Below, in pieces: positions 29,277 through 40,180 of a DNA stretch of 64,000 nt; within the stretch, counting starts at the first letter, position 1; each line of letters starts with the position of its first letter. The position numbers were made by a program, and so were the translations under genes. The notes beneath the pieces are model-generated. The model worked only from the letters and a program-made list of their open reading frames with translations, was not told the DNA's origin and searched no databases. The stretch comes from Citrobacter koseri (lineage in GTDB: Bacteria > Pseudomonadota > Gammaproteobacteria > Enterobacterales > Enterobacteriaceae): the NCBI GenBank assembly GCA_900446925.1, contig UAVY01000004.1:558001-622000 (forward strand), given 5' to 3'.

Positions 29277-29551
29277 TTAATGAGAAAGCGTGTCTACGAT
29301 GCCGACAATGGCCAGATCGATGGCCTCGTTCGGGCTGGAAAAAACATGTCTGGCGCTGGAGCCGCTGCTGAGTAAAACCAGTTCACCCACGCCAGCGCCG
29401 ACGGAATCGACGGCAACCTCATCTCCGGTAATAGGCGAGTCGGGAAGCTCTCCATCGCACTTACCCGACGTACCAGCAAAAGTTTTTTCCCAACCAGAGA
29501 GGGCGATTTTTGCGTGGATACCACCGCGCCTGTGACTCGTGCCAGATGCAT
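29277..29551 (-). CDS. pduN: Microcompartment vertex protein PduN
   Basis: EutN/CcmL-type pentamer that caps vertices of the shell. Seen are [15 protein letters not shown] at the start, [26 protein letters not shown] in the pentamer core, and [13 protein letters not shown] at the end. One base is missing near 29453, after LLVRRVSA. The span is 275 bases against 276 for 91 residues. Confidence 0.93.
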
Positions 29552-29554
29552 GGT

Positions 29555-30046
29555 TCACTCCTGCTTAATAAGTTGAATATTCCGCGCGCTGGCGGCTTCA
29601 CGGGCCAGAGCGGTGACGACACAGCGACGACGCAGCACCAGTAATTGCCCCGCGAGTAGGGCGACGTCGGCGTAACTCAAAAGAGTGGTCGGATGCAGGC
29701 AGATTGTTTGCCCTCGTTCATCGACCAGCCTGATGGGCAGACGCGCCAGCTTTTTCACCGGCAGCGACGGCAACAGGCGATGGTGCAGGGATATCTGTAG
29801 ACAAATACCTGATGCCAGTGCGTCATGGACTTTCTTCGCTACAGGGTCGTCGACATCCTGCTCTGCGATGTACGTCAGCGAAGGCAGATCCGCCTGCACA
29901 ATATGCAGCGCCGCATACTGACAAAACAGCGCGCGGGAATCGGCCTCCCGCAGTTGCGAAATACTGAGCGTGGCCGTGCTTTCCGCCCGACGCTGCAAGC
30001 GGGAGATGACCTCCTCAATAATGCGCTGCAATATCTCGCCATTCAT
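29555..30046 (-). CDS. pduM: Microcompartment assembly protein PduM
   Basis: A 163-residue protein known in Salmonella to be needed for correct Pdu microcompartment assembly; its structure and biochemistry are not established. The N-terminal helix [19 protein letters not shown] resembles pdu encapsulation-type helices. Intact; its start overlaps the pduL stop. Confidence 0.9.
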   Translation of the reverse strand: MNGEILQRIIEEVISRLQRRAESTATLSISQLREADSRALFCQYAALHIVQADLPSLTYIAEQDVDDPVAKKVHDALASGICLQISLHHRLLPSLPVKKLARLPIRLVDERGQTICLHPTTLLSYADVALLAGQLLVLRRRCVVTALAREAASARNIQLIKQE

Positions 30047-30675
30047 CGCGGTGTAACCAGAGTGGCAAACGCGTCCGGGCTGTCGGCGCCTGCGGCATTG
30101 GCTTCGTCGGTGTCGATGTGCATTTCAAGACGCATATCCGCAGAGACGCGAATCGCGACGTTGTCGAAAATCAGCCTGCGCGCATTGCCTTCAATAGCGA
30201 CAGAGACTTTGTCGCCATGCGCAACGCGAAATATCAACGCATCAAGCGGTGACATATGAATGTGGCGTTGGGCGACAATCACGCCGGATGCGAGATCCAG
30301 CTCGGCGAAGGGGCTGACAAGACGAATGCCTGGCGTTCCTTTAAGGTCTCCCGACATGCGCAGCGGCGCAGCGATGCCCAATGTTCTGGCATCGGTGCGG
30401 GAAATCTCAACCTGGCTGGTACGGCGAAGGGGGCCGAGCAGGCGCACATTCTTTAGCTGACCTTTAGGGCCAATAAGCGTGACGGTCTGGTCGGCCGCAT
30501 ATTGCCCAGGCTGGAGCAGCGCTTTTTTCTCGCTGATTGGCTGACCAGGGAAAAGCCGGGCATAGTCTTCAGCGCTAAGATGGATATGACGGTTGGAAAC
30601 ACCCAGAGGAATAGGGCGCTCACGCATTTCATCCAGCACTTTGCTGACGGTTGTTTCCAGAAGCTGTTTATCCAT
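30043..30675 (-). CDS. pduL: Phosphotransacylase PduL
   Basis: Converts propionyl-CoA to propionyl phosphate and recycles CoA in the microcompartment. It has two beta-barrel domains with zinc-binding histidines in VSNRHIHLS and AQRHIHMS. An N-terminal helix (DKQLLETTVSKVLDEMR) acts as encapsulation signal. It is 210 residues long and intact. It is unrelated to the Pta family. Confidence 0.95.
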   Translation of the reverse strand: MDKQLLETTVSKVLDEMRERPIPLGVSNRHIHLSAEDYARLFPGQPISEKKALLQPGQYAADQTVTLIGPKGQLKNVRLLGPLRRTSQVEISRTDARTLGIAAPLRMSGDLKGTPGIRLVSPFAELDLASGVIVAQRHIHMSPLDALIFRVAHGDKVSVAIEGNARRLIFDNVAIRVSADMRLEMHIDTDEANAAGADSPDAFATLVTPR

Positions 30676-30686
30676 TACGCTTTACC

Positions 30687-31151
30687 TCACTTACCTGAAT
30701 GCAGGCAGAGTGACCGGGGCTCGCCTTTTTGCCGCTTACAGGCAGGGTCAAGACAGAGATTGCAACTGACCATTCCGGCTTCGGGTTCTGCTTCCGGTAC
30801 TGACTCTTCTACAACCACGACGTCAGGTTCAGATTCAGGTTCTGTTTCAGGTTCCGGGGCTGGCATGGGCGCGGGCGGAATAGCCGTCGCGCGGGAAAGA
30901 ATCCCCTCCCCAGGCCTGGCGATAACTTTATGGGCGATCAGCCCCTGCTGCTGATCGGCAAAACTGGCACCGGTGATGATGGCGGACTGTACGGAGGCCA
31001 CATCACCGGTGATTTTGATCACCGTCCAGCCAGAACCGTTGGTTCTCTCAAGCCCCACCAGCGTGATGGAAGCGGCTTTCGCCATGACATCCGCGCAACT
31101 GATGGCTAATGCCAGACCACTAACTTCAAGTAATCCCAGTGATTGCTTCAC
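30687..31151 (-). CDS. pduK: BMC shell protein with cysteine-rich tail PduK
   Basis: BMC domain in residues 1-85 (SLGLLEVSGLALAISCADVM, ITGDVASVQSAI). An acidic proline-glutamate linker follows, then a tail CNLCLDPACKRQKGEPRSLC. That tail looks like a metal or iron-sulfur site, with cysteines spaced CxxCxxxxC. It is a minor shell component. 154 residues, intact. Confidence 0.93.
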   Translation of the reverse strand: MKQSLGLLEVSGLALAISCADVMAKAASITLVGLERTNGSGWTVIKITGDVASVQSAIITGASFADQQQGLIAHKVIARPGEGILSRATAIPPAPMPAPEPETEPESEPDVVVVEESVPEAEPEAGMVSCNLCLDPACKRQKGEPRSLCLHSGK

Positions 31152-31175
31152 GCTGTGCTCCTTGGTTGCGGCCGT

Positions 31176-31451
31176 TTAGGCTGACTTGGGTAAAATGGCC
31201 TCAACGTCGCTGTGCGGACGTGGAATAACGTGGCAAGATTTCACCTCGCCCACGGCGCTTGCTGCGGCGCTTCCCGCATCGACTGCCGCTTTAACCGCGC
31301 CAACATCACCGCGAACCATAACGGTGACCAGGCCGGAGCCGATTTTTTCATAGCCCACCAGTTGCACGTTGGCGGACTTCACCATGGCGTCAGCGGCTTC
31401 GATAGCGCCGACTAACCCTTTTGTTTCAACCAGTCCCAGTGCGTTGTTCAT
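31176..31451 (-). CDS. pduJ: Major hexameric shell protein PduJ
   Basis: Canonical BMC-H protein of 91 residues, nearly identical to PduA over the core ([49 protein letters not shown]). It is a major facet component. Intact, with an AGGAGAATC ribosome site. Confidence 0.95.
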   Translation of the reverse strand: MNNALGLVETKGLVGAIEAADAMVKSANVQLVGYEKIGSGLVTVMVRGDVGAVKAAVDAGSAAASAVGEVKSCHVIPRPHSDVEAILPKSA

Positions 31452-31470
31452 ACTGCGATTCTCCTGTTGC

Positions 31471-31821
31471 TTAGGTATTCAGATCCCGAAAGGGGATCCC
31501 TTTGACTAACCTTGCCGCGTTGTTACCAGCACTTCGCCGGGCATGGCTGTCCTGGTGATACATCAGCGTAAAAAGCGGCGCTGATGCGGGTAAATTCTTG
31601 TAATGCACAACCAGCTTTTCTTTGTCGCAGGCGATGCCGACGAGTAGCGGAGACCGACGCGCCGCCTGCCAGGCGCAATGGGTCACGTCACCGTCAGTCT
31701 GCGTCTGGATAACAAAGGGGATACCTTCTTCTTCAATACCGAGAAGCACCTCTTTCCAGACCGTGATACCGTCATCGATGGTCGAAATAACGATAGCCGG
31801 GGTACTGGCGTTACTGTCCAT
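31471..31821 (-). CDS. pduH: Diol dehydratase reactivase small subunit PduH
   Basis: Acts with PduG to release damaged cobalamin from the inactivated diol dehydratase, using ATP. The start at MDSNAS (31821) gives the family length of 116 residues. [27 protein letters not shown] resembles the B12-binding fold of the dehydratase medium subunit, which it mimics. The start overlaps the pduG stop by 11 bases. Intact. Confidence 0.94.
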   Translation of the reverse strand: MDSNASTPAIVISTIDDGITVWKEVLLGIEEEGIPFVIQTQTDGDVTHCAWQAARRSPLLVGIACDKEKLVVHYKNLPASAPLFTLMYHQDSHARRSAGNNAARLVKGIPFRDLNT

Positions 31822-33644
31822 GCGCAAACTCCTTATGCCAGGAGAGAATCAGCCCGGTCGCGACCGCATTTCTCGGGCCTTCTGTGCCGCGAATGTTGCC
31901 GCGACCGGCCACCAGGCGATAGTGCGCCAGCGCATCGGTGACGAGTTGCGGGATCTCGAAATCCAGAGACGATCCGCCAACCAGCACGACAAAAGGAATG
32001 TCACGAATGTTGCCGGTCGGGCTGACCTGGCGCAGCGCGCGCAGGGCGTTAGTGACAAAAACCCGTTCTTTGGCGCTGCGGCGAATAGCGCGTACTTTTT
32101 CCAGCGCTAAATCGCCGGGTAATGGAACCAGTTCATCAGGCTTCACCACACATACGCGGGCAAATACGGCTGGCGGCAGCGGGGTGGGGAAAAACTGGAC
32201 GCTGCCATCTTCGTGACGCAGATGAAAAAGGCTTTCCACCTTCGCGAGCGGATACTTTTTTAATCTCTTCTGCCAGATAGCGGTCATCCAGACCCAGTTC
32301 ACGGGCAATAATCATCGTGACCATATCGCCAGCCCCTGCGAGGTGGGTGGCAATGATCTCCCCTTTGGGATTGATGATGGAGGCATCTGTCGAACCTGCG
32401 CCCAAATCGAGAATCGCCAGCGGACGCGTGGTGCCGGGAGTCGTCAACGCGCCTAAAATCGCCGCTTCAGCCTCAGCACCGCCAACCTGAACGTCAACAC
32501 TCAGCTTTTGTTTGATTTCACGGGCGATCATCGCCATTTGCAGACGGTCGGATTTCACCATTGAGGCGATGCCTACGGCCTGCTCCAGAGAAAATTCGCC
32601 TGCCAGCCCGCCGGTAACGCTCACCGGAACGGAAGTATCGACAGCCAGCAAATCCTGAATGAAGATCTCGTTGCTGGGCTTATTGGTCAGTTCCGCCATG
32701 GTCTGGCGTACATGTTCCAGCATGCCGCCAATATTGGTGCCTGCTTCGCCGGTCACGTTGTCCAGCTTGCGGCATTCGCCCACCGCTTTCATGATGGCTT
32801 CAGCACCGGCGGCAACATCTACACGGAGCGTGCGTCCCTGAGAAAGCAGTTCCAGATTCCCGGCGGGAATGGCGCGTGCTTTGACCATCCCCTGATGGCG
32901 TTTTCACGACGACGGCGGAGCGATTGCCAATCAGCGCGCGCGCCATAGGGACGATATTTTTGGTTTCTTCGGCATTAAGGCCGAAAACCGTGGCAATACC
33001 GTAAGGGTTAGAGAGCGTTTCAATCACTTTCCCTGGTACGGCAACCTCAATTGCGGCCAGCATGCCCAGCGGAATCCGGTCGATATAGAGCACTTCATCG
33101 ACGATCGGTAAAGGCTGTTCCAGGCGGTTGCTGACCAGGACGCCGTCATCTTGCTGCAAAATGACGCCGGTGAGTTGATATCCGGCGCGTACGGAGGCGT
33201 TAATCATGGTGGCGACATCGGCGAAATCGAACGCCGATGACACGACCAGGATATAAGGCGTATCCGCCGGCGGGTTAATAACTCTTGCGGCGTAATGGTC
33301 ACTCCCACACCCAGACCGACACCGCCTGGGGTTTTAGGGTTATGGCCGATCATTGTGGACTCGGTAATGATGGTTTCCGTGATGGTTTCCATCGCGACAT
33401 CGCCAATGACCGGTGTGGCTTCGTTGATGCGGATAAGCGAAATATCGCTGACATTGATGCCTGCGTTTTTTGCCGCAAGCGTAAGCGCCTCCTGAATACC
33501 AAACACATTTCGTAATGTGCCTTTAATTCCGGTGGTTTCCGCCAGCGCGCTGTCGGTAATGGTCAGCACGCCAGTCTCATCCAGTCGCGCCAGCGCGACT
33601 TCTGTTGATGAGTTGCCAATATCAATGCCAGCTATGTATCGCAT
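31811..33644 (-). CDS. pduG: Diol dehydratase reactivase large subunit PduG
   Basis: ATP-dependent chaperone-like reactivase with an actin/Hsp70-type fold. The N-terminal phosphate loop is AGIDIGNSSTEVAL and a second nucleotide motif is AILDLGAGSTDASI. The C-terminal end is [14 protein letters not shown]. Shifts near 33275, 32890 and 32255 divide the frame into four pieces, all conserved. The span is 1834 bases against 1833 for 610 residues. Confidence 0.93.
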
Positions 33645-33659
33645 CGTATTTCCCTAAAA

Positions 33660-34178
33660 TTAATCGTCACCTTTGAGTTTTTTACGCTCGACGTATAACG
33701 TTGCCGCTTCACGCACGAAAGCTGCGCAAATATTCGCCTGATAGCGATTTTCCAGATCGTCTGCGATAGCCATCAGCTCTTCTTTCGTCGAACGGTATGG
33801 ACGCAGGGCGTTGTAAATTTCAAGGATTCGATCGTCCGGTACGGCGGTCAGTTCCGCTGCGCGCTCAAAGTTCATCGCCAGGCGGTCACGTCCGGCATCT
33901 CTGGCGATAGCCGCCTGAATGCGCAGCGTATCCGGCGTGATACGCATATCCTGTGCGGTCACTTTGTCGCTGAGGACGTTTTCCAGCGTGAATTCATCCA
34001 GCGTTTTATTGGTGGCGGTTTTTACCCATTCTGGATGTTTATTCGCCAGCGGATAATCCGTCACTTTTGCGGTATGCGTTGATGCGCTTGCTGCGGCCGG
34101 AGCAGGTGCGTTGCCCTGCAAGCTGTTCATGCGGCTCAACACGTCCCGAACCATCGATTCAATTGCGTCGGTATTCAT
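33660..34178 (-). CDS. pduE: Propanediol dehydratase small subunit PduE
   Basis: Small (gamma) subunit of the adenosylcobalamin-dependent diol dehydratase. 172 residues; the N-terminal helix (DAIESMVRDVLSRMNS) resembles an encapsulation signal, followed by a Pro/Ala linker and the conserved domain from about residue 40 (TDYPLANKHPEWVKT). Intact. Confidence 0.95.
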   Translation of the reverse strand: MNTDAIESMVRDVLSRMNSLQGNAPAPAAASASTHTAKVTDYPLANKHPEWVKTATNKTLDEFTLENVLSDKVTAQDMRITPDTLRIQAAIARDAGRDRLAMNFERAAELTAVPDDRILEIYNALRPYRSTKEELMAIADDLENRYQANICAAFVREAATLYVERKKLKGDD

Positions 34179-34192
34179 GGAGGTATCCTTTG

Positions 34193-34866
34193 TTAAAGCG
34201 CCACGCGCAGTTCCTGCGGGTTTTTGCCCGTCACGACATACTTCGTCTCTTTAATGTGCAGAATGGCGGATTTCGCCTGGTACTTCGGGCGCGCCATTTG
34301 GTCATTTAAGGTCGGAACCGGTTGTGGTGACTCACGCTTCGCATAGCGCGCGGCGTTCTTGCCAATCTGACGATACGTTTCCAGCGTCAGCAGCGGTGCC
34401 TGAGGGAATAACTCCAGATTGGAGAGCGGCGGCAGCCCTTGCTGATGAATAACGGTAGTGCCTTTTGACTGAATACCGATTGAAAATGCCGGAGCCACTG
34501 AGGCGGTTGCCTTCAACAGCGACAAACGCCACGTCAGAGGATTTAAAGCAGCGGATCACGCGGGCTTTAATGCCTTCTTCTTCAATACCGGCGATCACTT
34601 CACGCAGGATATTTTTGTGCGGCAAGCCGACGATATTCACGGTCTGCGACAGGCCAAATGCCGGCCCACGGCAATGATCACTTCATCCTGCTGCGTACCT
34701 TGTCTGGCCTCGCCAATTTCCGTCAGAAAACCGTCGCCTTGCGCGCTGTGGTTTGCGGCGAAGTTGATGCTGTCGGTGCGCGAAAGGAGACGGGCTTATC
34801 GCTGGTTTGCATGTCGGACAGCACGTCTTCGATTATCTGGCGCAGCAGCTTTTCATTAATTTCCAT
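34193..34866 (-). CDS. pduD: Propanediol dehydratase medium subunit PduD
   Basis: Medium (beta) subunit; its N-terminal helix ([19 protein letters not shown]) is the known targeting signal for the whole enzyme. Downstream the conserved [20 protein letters not shown] and [20 protein letters not shown] are seen. At least three indels (near 34783, 34665 and 34485) scatter it over the frames. The span is 674 bases against 675 for 224 residues. Confidence 0.92.
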
Positions 34867-34876
34867 TTTTCACCCC

Positions 34877-36542
34877 TTAGCCAAGTTCGTTGGGATCGAG
34901 TGCGCCAGGGATGTTTTTAATCTCTTCCCAGCGTTCGCCTTGCAGGCGATAACCTGTTGCCGGACCGGCATAATCGTTGACGTCATTCACCGCAGAGAGC
35001 ACCTGCCCGTCGCCGACGATAATGGCGGAGGTATGCAGATAGTCTCCGGTTAACTTGGCTTTCTGGATGTTGAGCATGTCTTGCGCGACGTCGGTGAAAC
35101 CGCCTTTTGCAAGGGCTTTCACCACTTCCAGACCGTTACGGTTTTTATTGATGATCTCTTGCGCGAACTTGATGTCTTCGACGATGTTACGTTCAGGCAT
35201 ATCTTTCGAGCCGTGAGCGTAGGTTGCGGCTTCAACCTCTTCATCGGTAATCGGCGGCAGCCCCATTCCGGCAAACACGGCTTGCAGCGCGCGCGCGGCT
35301 TTGTTACGGATGGCGATAACGTCTTCTTCGCGAACCGGACGCAGACCACCGTCCACTTTCAGGTCACGCTGGATAACGTTGTAGTCGTCGAAGTCCTCCG
35401 CATCTTCGTTTGAACCGGCAAACATGTTGTCGTAGTTCGGTACGGCGGAATAACCCGAGGAGATGAAGTCAGTACCCGGCAGGAACTGCATCAGCAGACG
35501 CGCGGTACGGCGCATATCGGAGTGAGTGAAGGTCTGGTCGTTACTGGAGGCGCATTCCAGATCCAGCGCGGAGCAGATCAGGTTTTCCGCCAGTACGGCG
35601 CGAATGCCTGACGGTACGGCGGAAGGAACGCCGATGCAACTGACAGAACCGTTCTGTAGACCCTGAACGCCTGCGGCTTTGGTGATATAGATACAGCGGG
35701 CTTCCAGATAGAGCATTGATTTGCCTTCAGCATAGCCCATCTGTACTTCGGAACCCGACCCCGAGGTGAAGCGCATTTTCAGGCCGCGAGAGGCATAGGA
35801 AGAGGCGAGAAAGCCTTTTGACCAGGGGGGTATCGTCGCCATCGGTAAAGACCGGTTCAGTACCATAGACGGAAATGGTTTCGGCGTAGCAGGTGTGGCC
35901 CAGCATACCGAGCTTCAGTTCGGTGGCTTCTTCCAGTGAACACTGCGTTAATACGCCTGGGCGACCGACCTGGGAACCCACCAGCAGAGCGATAGCATTG
36001 AACGGGGCGTAGCGCGCAACCGCAACCGTTGTCTCTTGCTCATCAAACCCACGCCACGCGCCTTCTGCGGCATCGGCGGCAATCTGAACCGGGTTGTCTT
36101 TCACGTTGGTGACATGCGCCTGCTGAGAAGGTGTGCGGCGGGCGCGCATTTTTTGCATCGCCATCATCATCTCTACCACGTTCATGTGTGAGACGACTTC
36201 AACGATTTTTGCTGGCGTCATCGCCGTGGTGAGCGGAACGATGTCGCTGCGTTTGACGTTTGGATCGCACAGCATATTAGCGAGTTTGACCGAGTCCATC
36301 GCCATCACTTCTTCCGCGCGCGCCAGGTTAATACCGTAACGGGCGATAAAGTGGTCGATCAGGTCAAATTCGCTGGCGGCTTTGCCGTCCAGCTCGGTAA
36401 CCGCGCCGTTAACGATTTTAATCGACGGTTTGGGGTCGTTCGGGCTTTCCATCGCAATGAAGCCTTCTTCGATCCACTCCTTAACGAAGCCGTCCTGATT
36501 CACAGGGCGTTTCGCCAGTGCTTCAAATCTTTTCGATCTCAT
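34877..36542 (-). CDS. pduC: Propanediol dehydratase large subunit PduC
   Basis: Catalytic (alpha) subunit; converts 1,2-propanediol to propionaldehyde through an adenosylcobalamin radical. It is a TIM-barrel protein nearly identical to remembered Salmonella/Citrobacter PduC (SKRFEALAKRPVNQDGFV at the start, NIPGALDPNELG at the end). An extra base in the G run near 35822 splits the frame. The span is 1666 bases against 1665 for 554 residues. Confidence 0.96.
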
Positions 36543-36560
36543 GAATCAGCCTCACGGATA

Positions 36561-37373
36561 TCAGATGTAGGACGGACGATCGTTTTTCGGCGTCGTGCCG
36601 AGGGTGGACAGAACGGTTTTGCCGATTTCACGGGCTGAAATAACCGCCTGACGCACCGCGCCGGAATCCCCGGAAATCACCAGAATGGCTTCGTTACTGA
36701 AGCTGGTGCCGTGTGCCGGAGAGCTGTAAGCCACGACCTCAACATTGGCGGATTTCAGCGCGGTATCCGCCATCAGCACGCCAACGGAGGCGGGGGCGCC
36801 GACAATCACGCCGCAGGCGCGGCCAATTGGCGCGCCAAAGGCTTTTTCAAGCGCATAGCTGGCGCGGGCGGTGTATTGCAGCTCGATATGTCCGGCTCAT
36901 TGGCGTATACGTCGCCGAACGTCCGGTCGAGTTCTTTCAGCGCAACTTCAATGCCGCGCTTCACGTCCGAAACATCATTGCCGCCTAAAATAATCAGCGA
37001 ACCGTGGCCTGCGCCGCCTTTGGTATCGCGGGGAAGCTCAATGCTGACCACTTCGGTATTGGTCGCTTTTACTGCTTCATCGGCGGCCATAATGTGCGGG
37101 CCTGCGCCAGTTCGCGCGCCAAGGATTCCGATGGAGCGGTAGCGCTTTTCCAGCTTCATCGCTTCCAGTAAGGCACTGTCCACATTTGCGATCACCAGAC
37201 CGACGGTGTCGCCAATCGCGGTGCCGACAAATTCCGTTAAACTGCAACTTTTCTCTGCCATAGCCGTCTCTCGTATTGGGTGGGGTTTCTTCAGGAATGG
37301 CCGTTTGTTCTGGCGTTGCCACACGGGCAATCACCTGCGCCATGATCTGTTCCACCAGTTCATTGCTGCTCAT
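36561..37373 (-). CDS. pduB: Tandem-BMC shell protein PduB (with internal start for PduB')
   Basis: Trimeric shell protein with two BMC domains and a closable central pore. The full form starts at 37373 ([18 protein letters not shown]), an N-terminal extension that in Salmonella links the shell to the lumen enzymes. The short form PduB' starts at MAEKSCSLTEFVG (37261). Two compensating indels (near 37285 and 36893) are needed to read through. The span is exactly 813 bases, as for 270 residues. Confidence 0.93.
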
Positions 37374-37655
37374 TGGCTAATTCCCTTCGGTAAGATTTTT
37401 TCTACATCGGTATGAGGGCGTGGAATAACGTGTACGGGCTTTCACTTCTCCCACGTTGCGTGCGGCAGCGGCGCCCGCATCGGTTGCCGCTTTTACTGCG
37501 CCAACGTCACCGCGAACGATGACCGTTACCAGCCCGGAGCCAATTTTTTCGTAGCCGACTAACATCACATTGGCTGACTTCACCATTGCGTCTGCGGCCT
37601 CTATGGCTGCGGTTAAGCCTTTGGTTTCTACCATTCCTAATGCTTCTTGTTGCAT
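37370..37655 (-). CDS. pduA: Major hexameric shell protein PduA
   Basis: Canonical BMC-H protein whose central pore passes 1,2-propanediol; first gene of the pdu operon. The core ([39 protein letters not shown]) matches remembered Salmonella PduA. An extra G near 37437 shifts the last 25 residues. Corrected, it reads VHVIPRP to ILPKGISQ and stops at 37370, overlapping the pduB start. The span is 286 bases against 285. Confidence 0.95.
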
Positions 37656-37756
37656 AAAGACCTCGCCTGGGTTGTCCCGATGTTGATGACTATAAAAAGA
37701 AGCGAGGAAAAAGAATGGCTGACTTGAAAAAGAGAATGAAAAAATAATGGGTGGTC

Positions 37757-37776
37757 AATAGCACTAAATTGCTGTG
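37757..37776. promoter_or_regulatory. Candidate PocR operator, pdu side
   Basis: AATAGCA-CTAAA-TTGCTGTG, an imperfect inverted repeat about 100 bases upstream of pduA. It shares arm sequence and spacing with the sites at 38017, 40105 and 40181. Assignment to PocR is an inference from location. Confidence 0.5.
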
Positions 37777-38016
37777 ATTTTTTATAAATCGTTGAATTTA
37801 AAGGTTGGATGTGTTTTTTTTGATATGATTATTTCGTTTTCGCTATTCCATTTTTACATTTTGCAGGATGACAAAATAAACAAGTTTTGCTACGCGAAAA
37901 ATGGAATTGTGATATTTGTTTGAAAACGAATATCTGGTGATCGCAATTTTTTATTATCCCTAATCTGGCATTTTATTCGTTAGAGTACGCTCCATTATTG
38001 CCCTGGAGAATAAACA

Positions 38017-38040
38017 GAGAGCAATATTTTGCTATAGCAA
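38017..38040. promoter_or_regulatory. Candidate PocR operator, pduF side
   Basis: GAGAGCA-ATATT-TTGCTATA, continuing into the perfect 12-bp palindrome TTGCTATAGCAA at 38029-38040. It lies about 140 bases before pduF. Sixteen consecutive bases (38020-38035) are identical to the copy at 40108-40123 upstream of the cob operon. Confidence 0.55.
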
Positions 38041-38178
38041 CACGATTTTTCGGGGCAGGTTAACGGCAGATTGCCAACAATTTACAGGTGCCGCTTTTTA
38101 TAGTGATGCTCGTTGTACTCTACTGCCAGTACGGCGTTGTGCTGGTAAAGACACGAACTCTGCTTAGAAGGTGTCACA

Positions 38179-38988
38179 ATGAACGATTCACTAAAAGCAC
38201 AATGTATTGCCGAGTTTTTGGGCACCGGGCTGTTTTTGTTCTTTGGTATCGGTTGCCTGAGTGCATTAAAGGTTGCGGGTGCGAGTCTGGGATTATGGGA
38301 GATCTGCATCATTTGGGGGCTTGGGATCTCGCTTGCCGTTTATCTCACGGCCGGGATATCGGGCGCGCACCTGAACCCGGCGATTACCATTGCGCTGTGG
38401 TTGTTTGCCTGTTTCCCAGGGCGAAAGGTCTTGCCTTATTCCATCGCTCAGGTTGCCGGAGCGTTCGGCGGCGCGCTGTTGGCCTATCTGCTCTACGGTA
38501 GCTTATTTACCGAGTTTGAAGCGGCGAACCATATGGTGCGCGGCAGCGTGGAGAGCCTGCAACTTGCCAGTATTTTCAGTACCTACCCGGCAGCCGCGCT
38601 GAGCGTATGGCAGGCGGCGCTGGTCGAAGTGGTCATTACCTCGATTCTGATGGGGATGATCATGGCGCTGACCGATGATGGCAATGGGGTTCCTAAAGGG
38701 CCGCTGGCACCTTTGCTTATCGGTATTTTGGTTGCCGTTATCGGGGCGTCTACCGGGCCGCTTACGGGGTTTGCGATGAATCCGGCGCGTGATTTTGGTC
38801 CAAAATTATTCGCGTGGTTTGCCGGTTGGGGAGACATTGCCATGACCGGGGGGCGCGATATTCCTTATTTTATTGTGCCGATTATTGCGCCGATTGTAGG
38901 AGCTTGCGCCGGAGCTGCGGTTTATCGTTACCTGATTGGTAAAAATTTACCGTGCAATACCTGTAAGCTGGAGGAAAATGGACATTAA
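38179..38988 (+). CDS. pduF: Propanediol diffusion facilitator PduF
   Basis: Aquaglyceroporin-family channel in the inner membrane for 1,2-propanediol. It has six transmembrane segments and the two NPA boxes, GAHLNPAIT and GFAMNPARD. 269 residues, intact. It is divergent from pduA and upstream of pocR. Confidence 0.94.
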   Translation: MNDSLKAQCIAEFLGTGLFLFFGIGCLSALKVAGASLGLWEICIIWGLGISLAVYLTAGISGAHLNPAITIALWLFACFPGRKVLPYSIAQVAGAFGGALLAYLLYGSLFTEFEAANHMVRGSVESLQLASIFSTYPAAALSVWQAALVEVVITSILMGMIMALTDDGNGVPKGPLAPLLIGILVAVIGASTGPLTGFAMNPARDFGPKLFAWFAGWGDIAMTGGRDIPYFIVPIIAPIVGACAGAAVYRYLIGKNLPCNTCKLEENGH

Positions 38989-39060
38989 CACGACGGGACA
39001 TATGTATTTTTGAAACACGTAAAATCATTTCGTGATCTGGTTTCACGAACTGGTCAAAAC

Positions 39061-39087
39061 GTCTCCCACGGATGGGAGACTTTTGTT
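39061..39087 (+). terminator. Terminator between pduF and pocR
   Basis: Stem GTCTCCCA / TGGGAGAC with a four-base loop followed by TTTTGTTATT. It lies 72 bases after the pduF stop. pocR may also be read from its own promoter downstream. Confidence 0.8.
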
Positions 39088-39193
39088 ATTGTCCCTTATA
39101 CTTTTTTATCACTAATACAGTATGGTGATGATGAAAGGTAAATGTGAAATAAATGTTCTATTTGCAACAATAAATTAACTGAGGGGTTTTATC

Positions 39194-40105
39194 ATGATTT
39201 CTGCGAGTGCCCTGAACTCAGAACTCATTAATAAAATCGCACAGGATTTTGCACAAGCCACCAGTCTGGCGGTCGTGGTTGTCAATATTCACGGTGATGA
39301 AATTTCTGAGTTATTCAATTTCACGCCTTTTTGTCAGCTAATGCGTCAACATCCTCAACACAGTATTCGTTGCCGTATGAGCGATCGCTGCGGGGGGCTG
39401 GAAGCGTCAAAATCAGATCAGCCCTGTATTTATCGTTGCCATGCCGGGCTAACCGATTTCTCCATTCCTTTGGTGATTGCCGGTCATCTGGTGGGGTTTG
39501 TGTTATGCGGTCAGGTACGTTTGAGCGATGATGTCGGACTGGTTGATATTCTTAATGTCGATGATCGCTGGCAGGCCGATCCTGAACTGTTGAATGAGTT
39601 CCGAAACGTCCCCGAAATGGACTACGCGCGGGTGATAGCCTCTGCGGATCTGCTGAAGCTGATTGTGGAAAATTGCCTTAAAAAACAACTTAATTTTGTT
39701 GTTATTAAAGACAATCCGCCGCAAGCGGAACCTGCTCGTTCGCAACGTGGGCCCAATCCCCACGACAGCAAAATGAAGAAAGCGTTACGCTACATTGATG
39801 CGCATTTATCGGACGATCTTCGCCTTGAGGATGTCGCTTCTCACGTCTACCTCAGCCCGTACTACTTTAGTAAGTTATTCAAGAAATATCAGGGAATCGG
39901 TTTTAATGCCTGGGTAAACCAACAGCGCATGGCCAGCGCCAGAGAACTGCTTTGTCACAGTGACTGGAGTATCGCCAGCATTGCACGTAATTTAGGCTTT
40001 TCTCAAACCAGTTATTTTTGCAAAGTGTTCCGTCAGACCTATCAGATCACGCCACAGGCTTTCCGTCAGCAAATAAATGATAATTCGTCCGCCGAGTCCG
40101 CATAA
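39194..40105 (+). CDS. pocR: AraC-family activator PocR
   Basis: Activates the cob and pdu operons in response to 1,2-propanediol. The N-terminal PocR sensory domain contains conserved cysteines (TPFCQLMRQH, CRMSDRCGG, CIYRCHAGL). Two AraC-type helix-turn-helix motifs follow at about 200-295 (LRLEDVASHVYLSPYYFSKLF and IASIARNLGFSQTSYFCKVFR). 303 residues, intact, with a GAGGGGTTTTATC ribosome site. Confidence 0.95.
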   Translation: MISASALNSELINKIAQDFAQATSLAVVVVNIHGDEISELFNFTPFCQLMRQHPQHSIRCRMSDRCGGLEASKSDQPCIYRCHAGLTDFSIPLVIAGHLVGFVLCGQVRLSDDVGLVDILNVDDRWQADPELLNEFRNVPEMDYARVIASADLLKLIVENCLKKQLNFVVIKDNPPQAEPARSQRGPNPHDSKMKKALRYIDAHLSDDLRLEDVASHVYLSPYYFSKLFKKYQGIGFNAWVNQQRMASARELLCHSDWSIASIARNLGFSQTSYFCKVFRQTYQITPQAFRQQINDNSSAESA

Positions 40106-40124
40106 ATAGCAATATTTTGCTATT
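40105..40124. promoter_or_regulatory. Candidate PocR operator, cob side 1
   Basis: AATAGCAA-TATT-TTGCTATT, a perfect inverted repeat with 8-base arms beginning at the last base of the pocR stop codon. It is the best member of the four-site set in this window. Confidence 0.55.
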
Positions 40125-40180
40125 GCCGATTTTTGATATCGTATTGTATGTCAGTCATTATAAAATGAAAAAAACTATAG

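Larger units (their letters stand above)
37656..38178. promoter_or_regulatory. pdu/pduF divergent control region
   Basis: An AT-rich 523-base gap between divergent pduA and pduF with no convincing gene. In Salmonella the pdu promoter and promoters for pduF-pocR lie here and respond to PocR, CRP and ArcA. Two copies of an inverted motif, listed separately, are present. A half-site-like TTTTGCTA occurs near 37886. Confidence 0.75.
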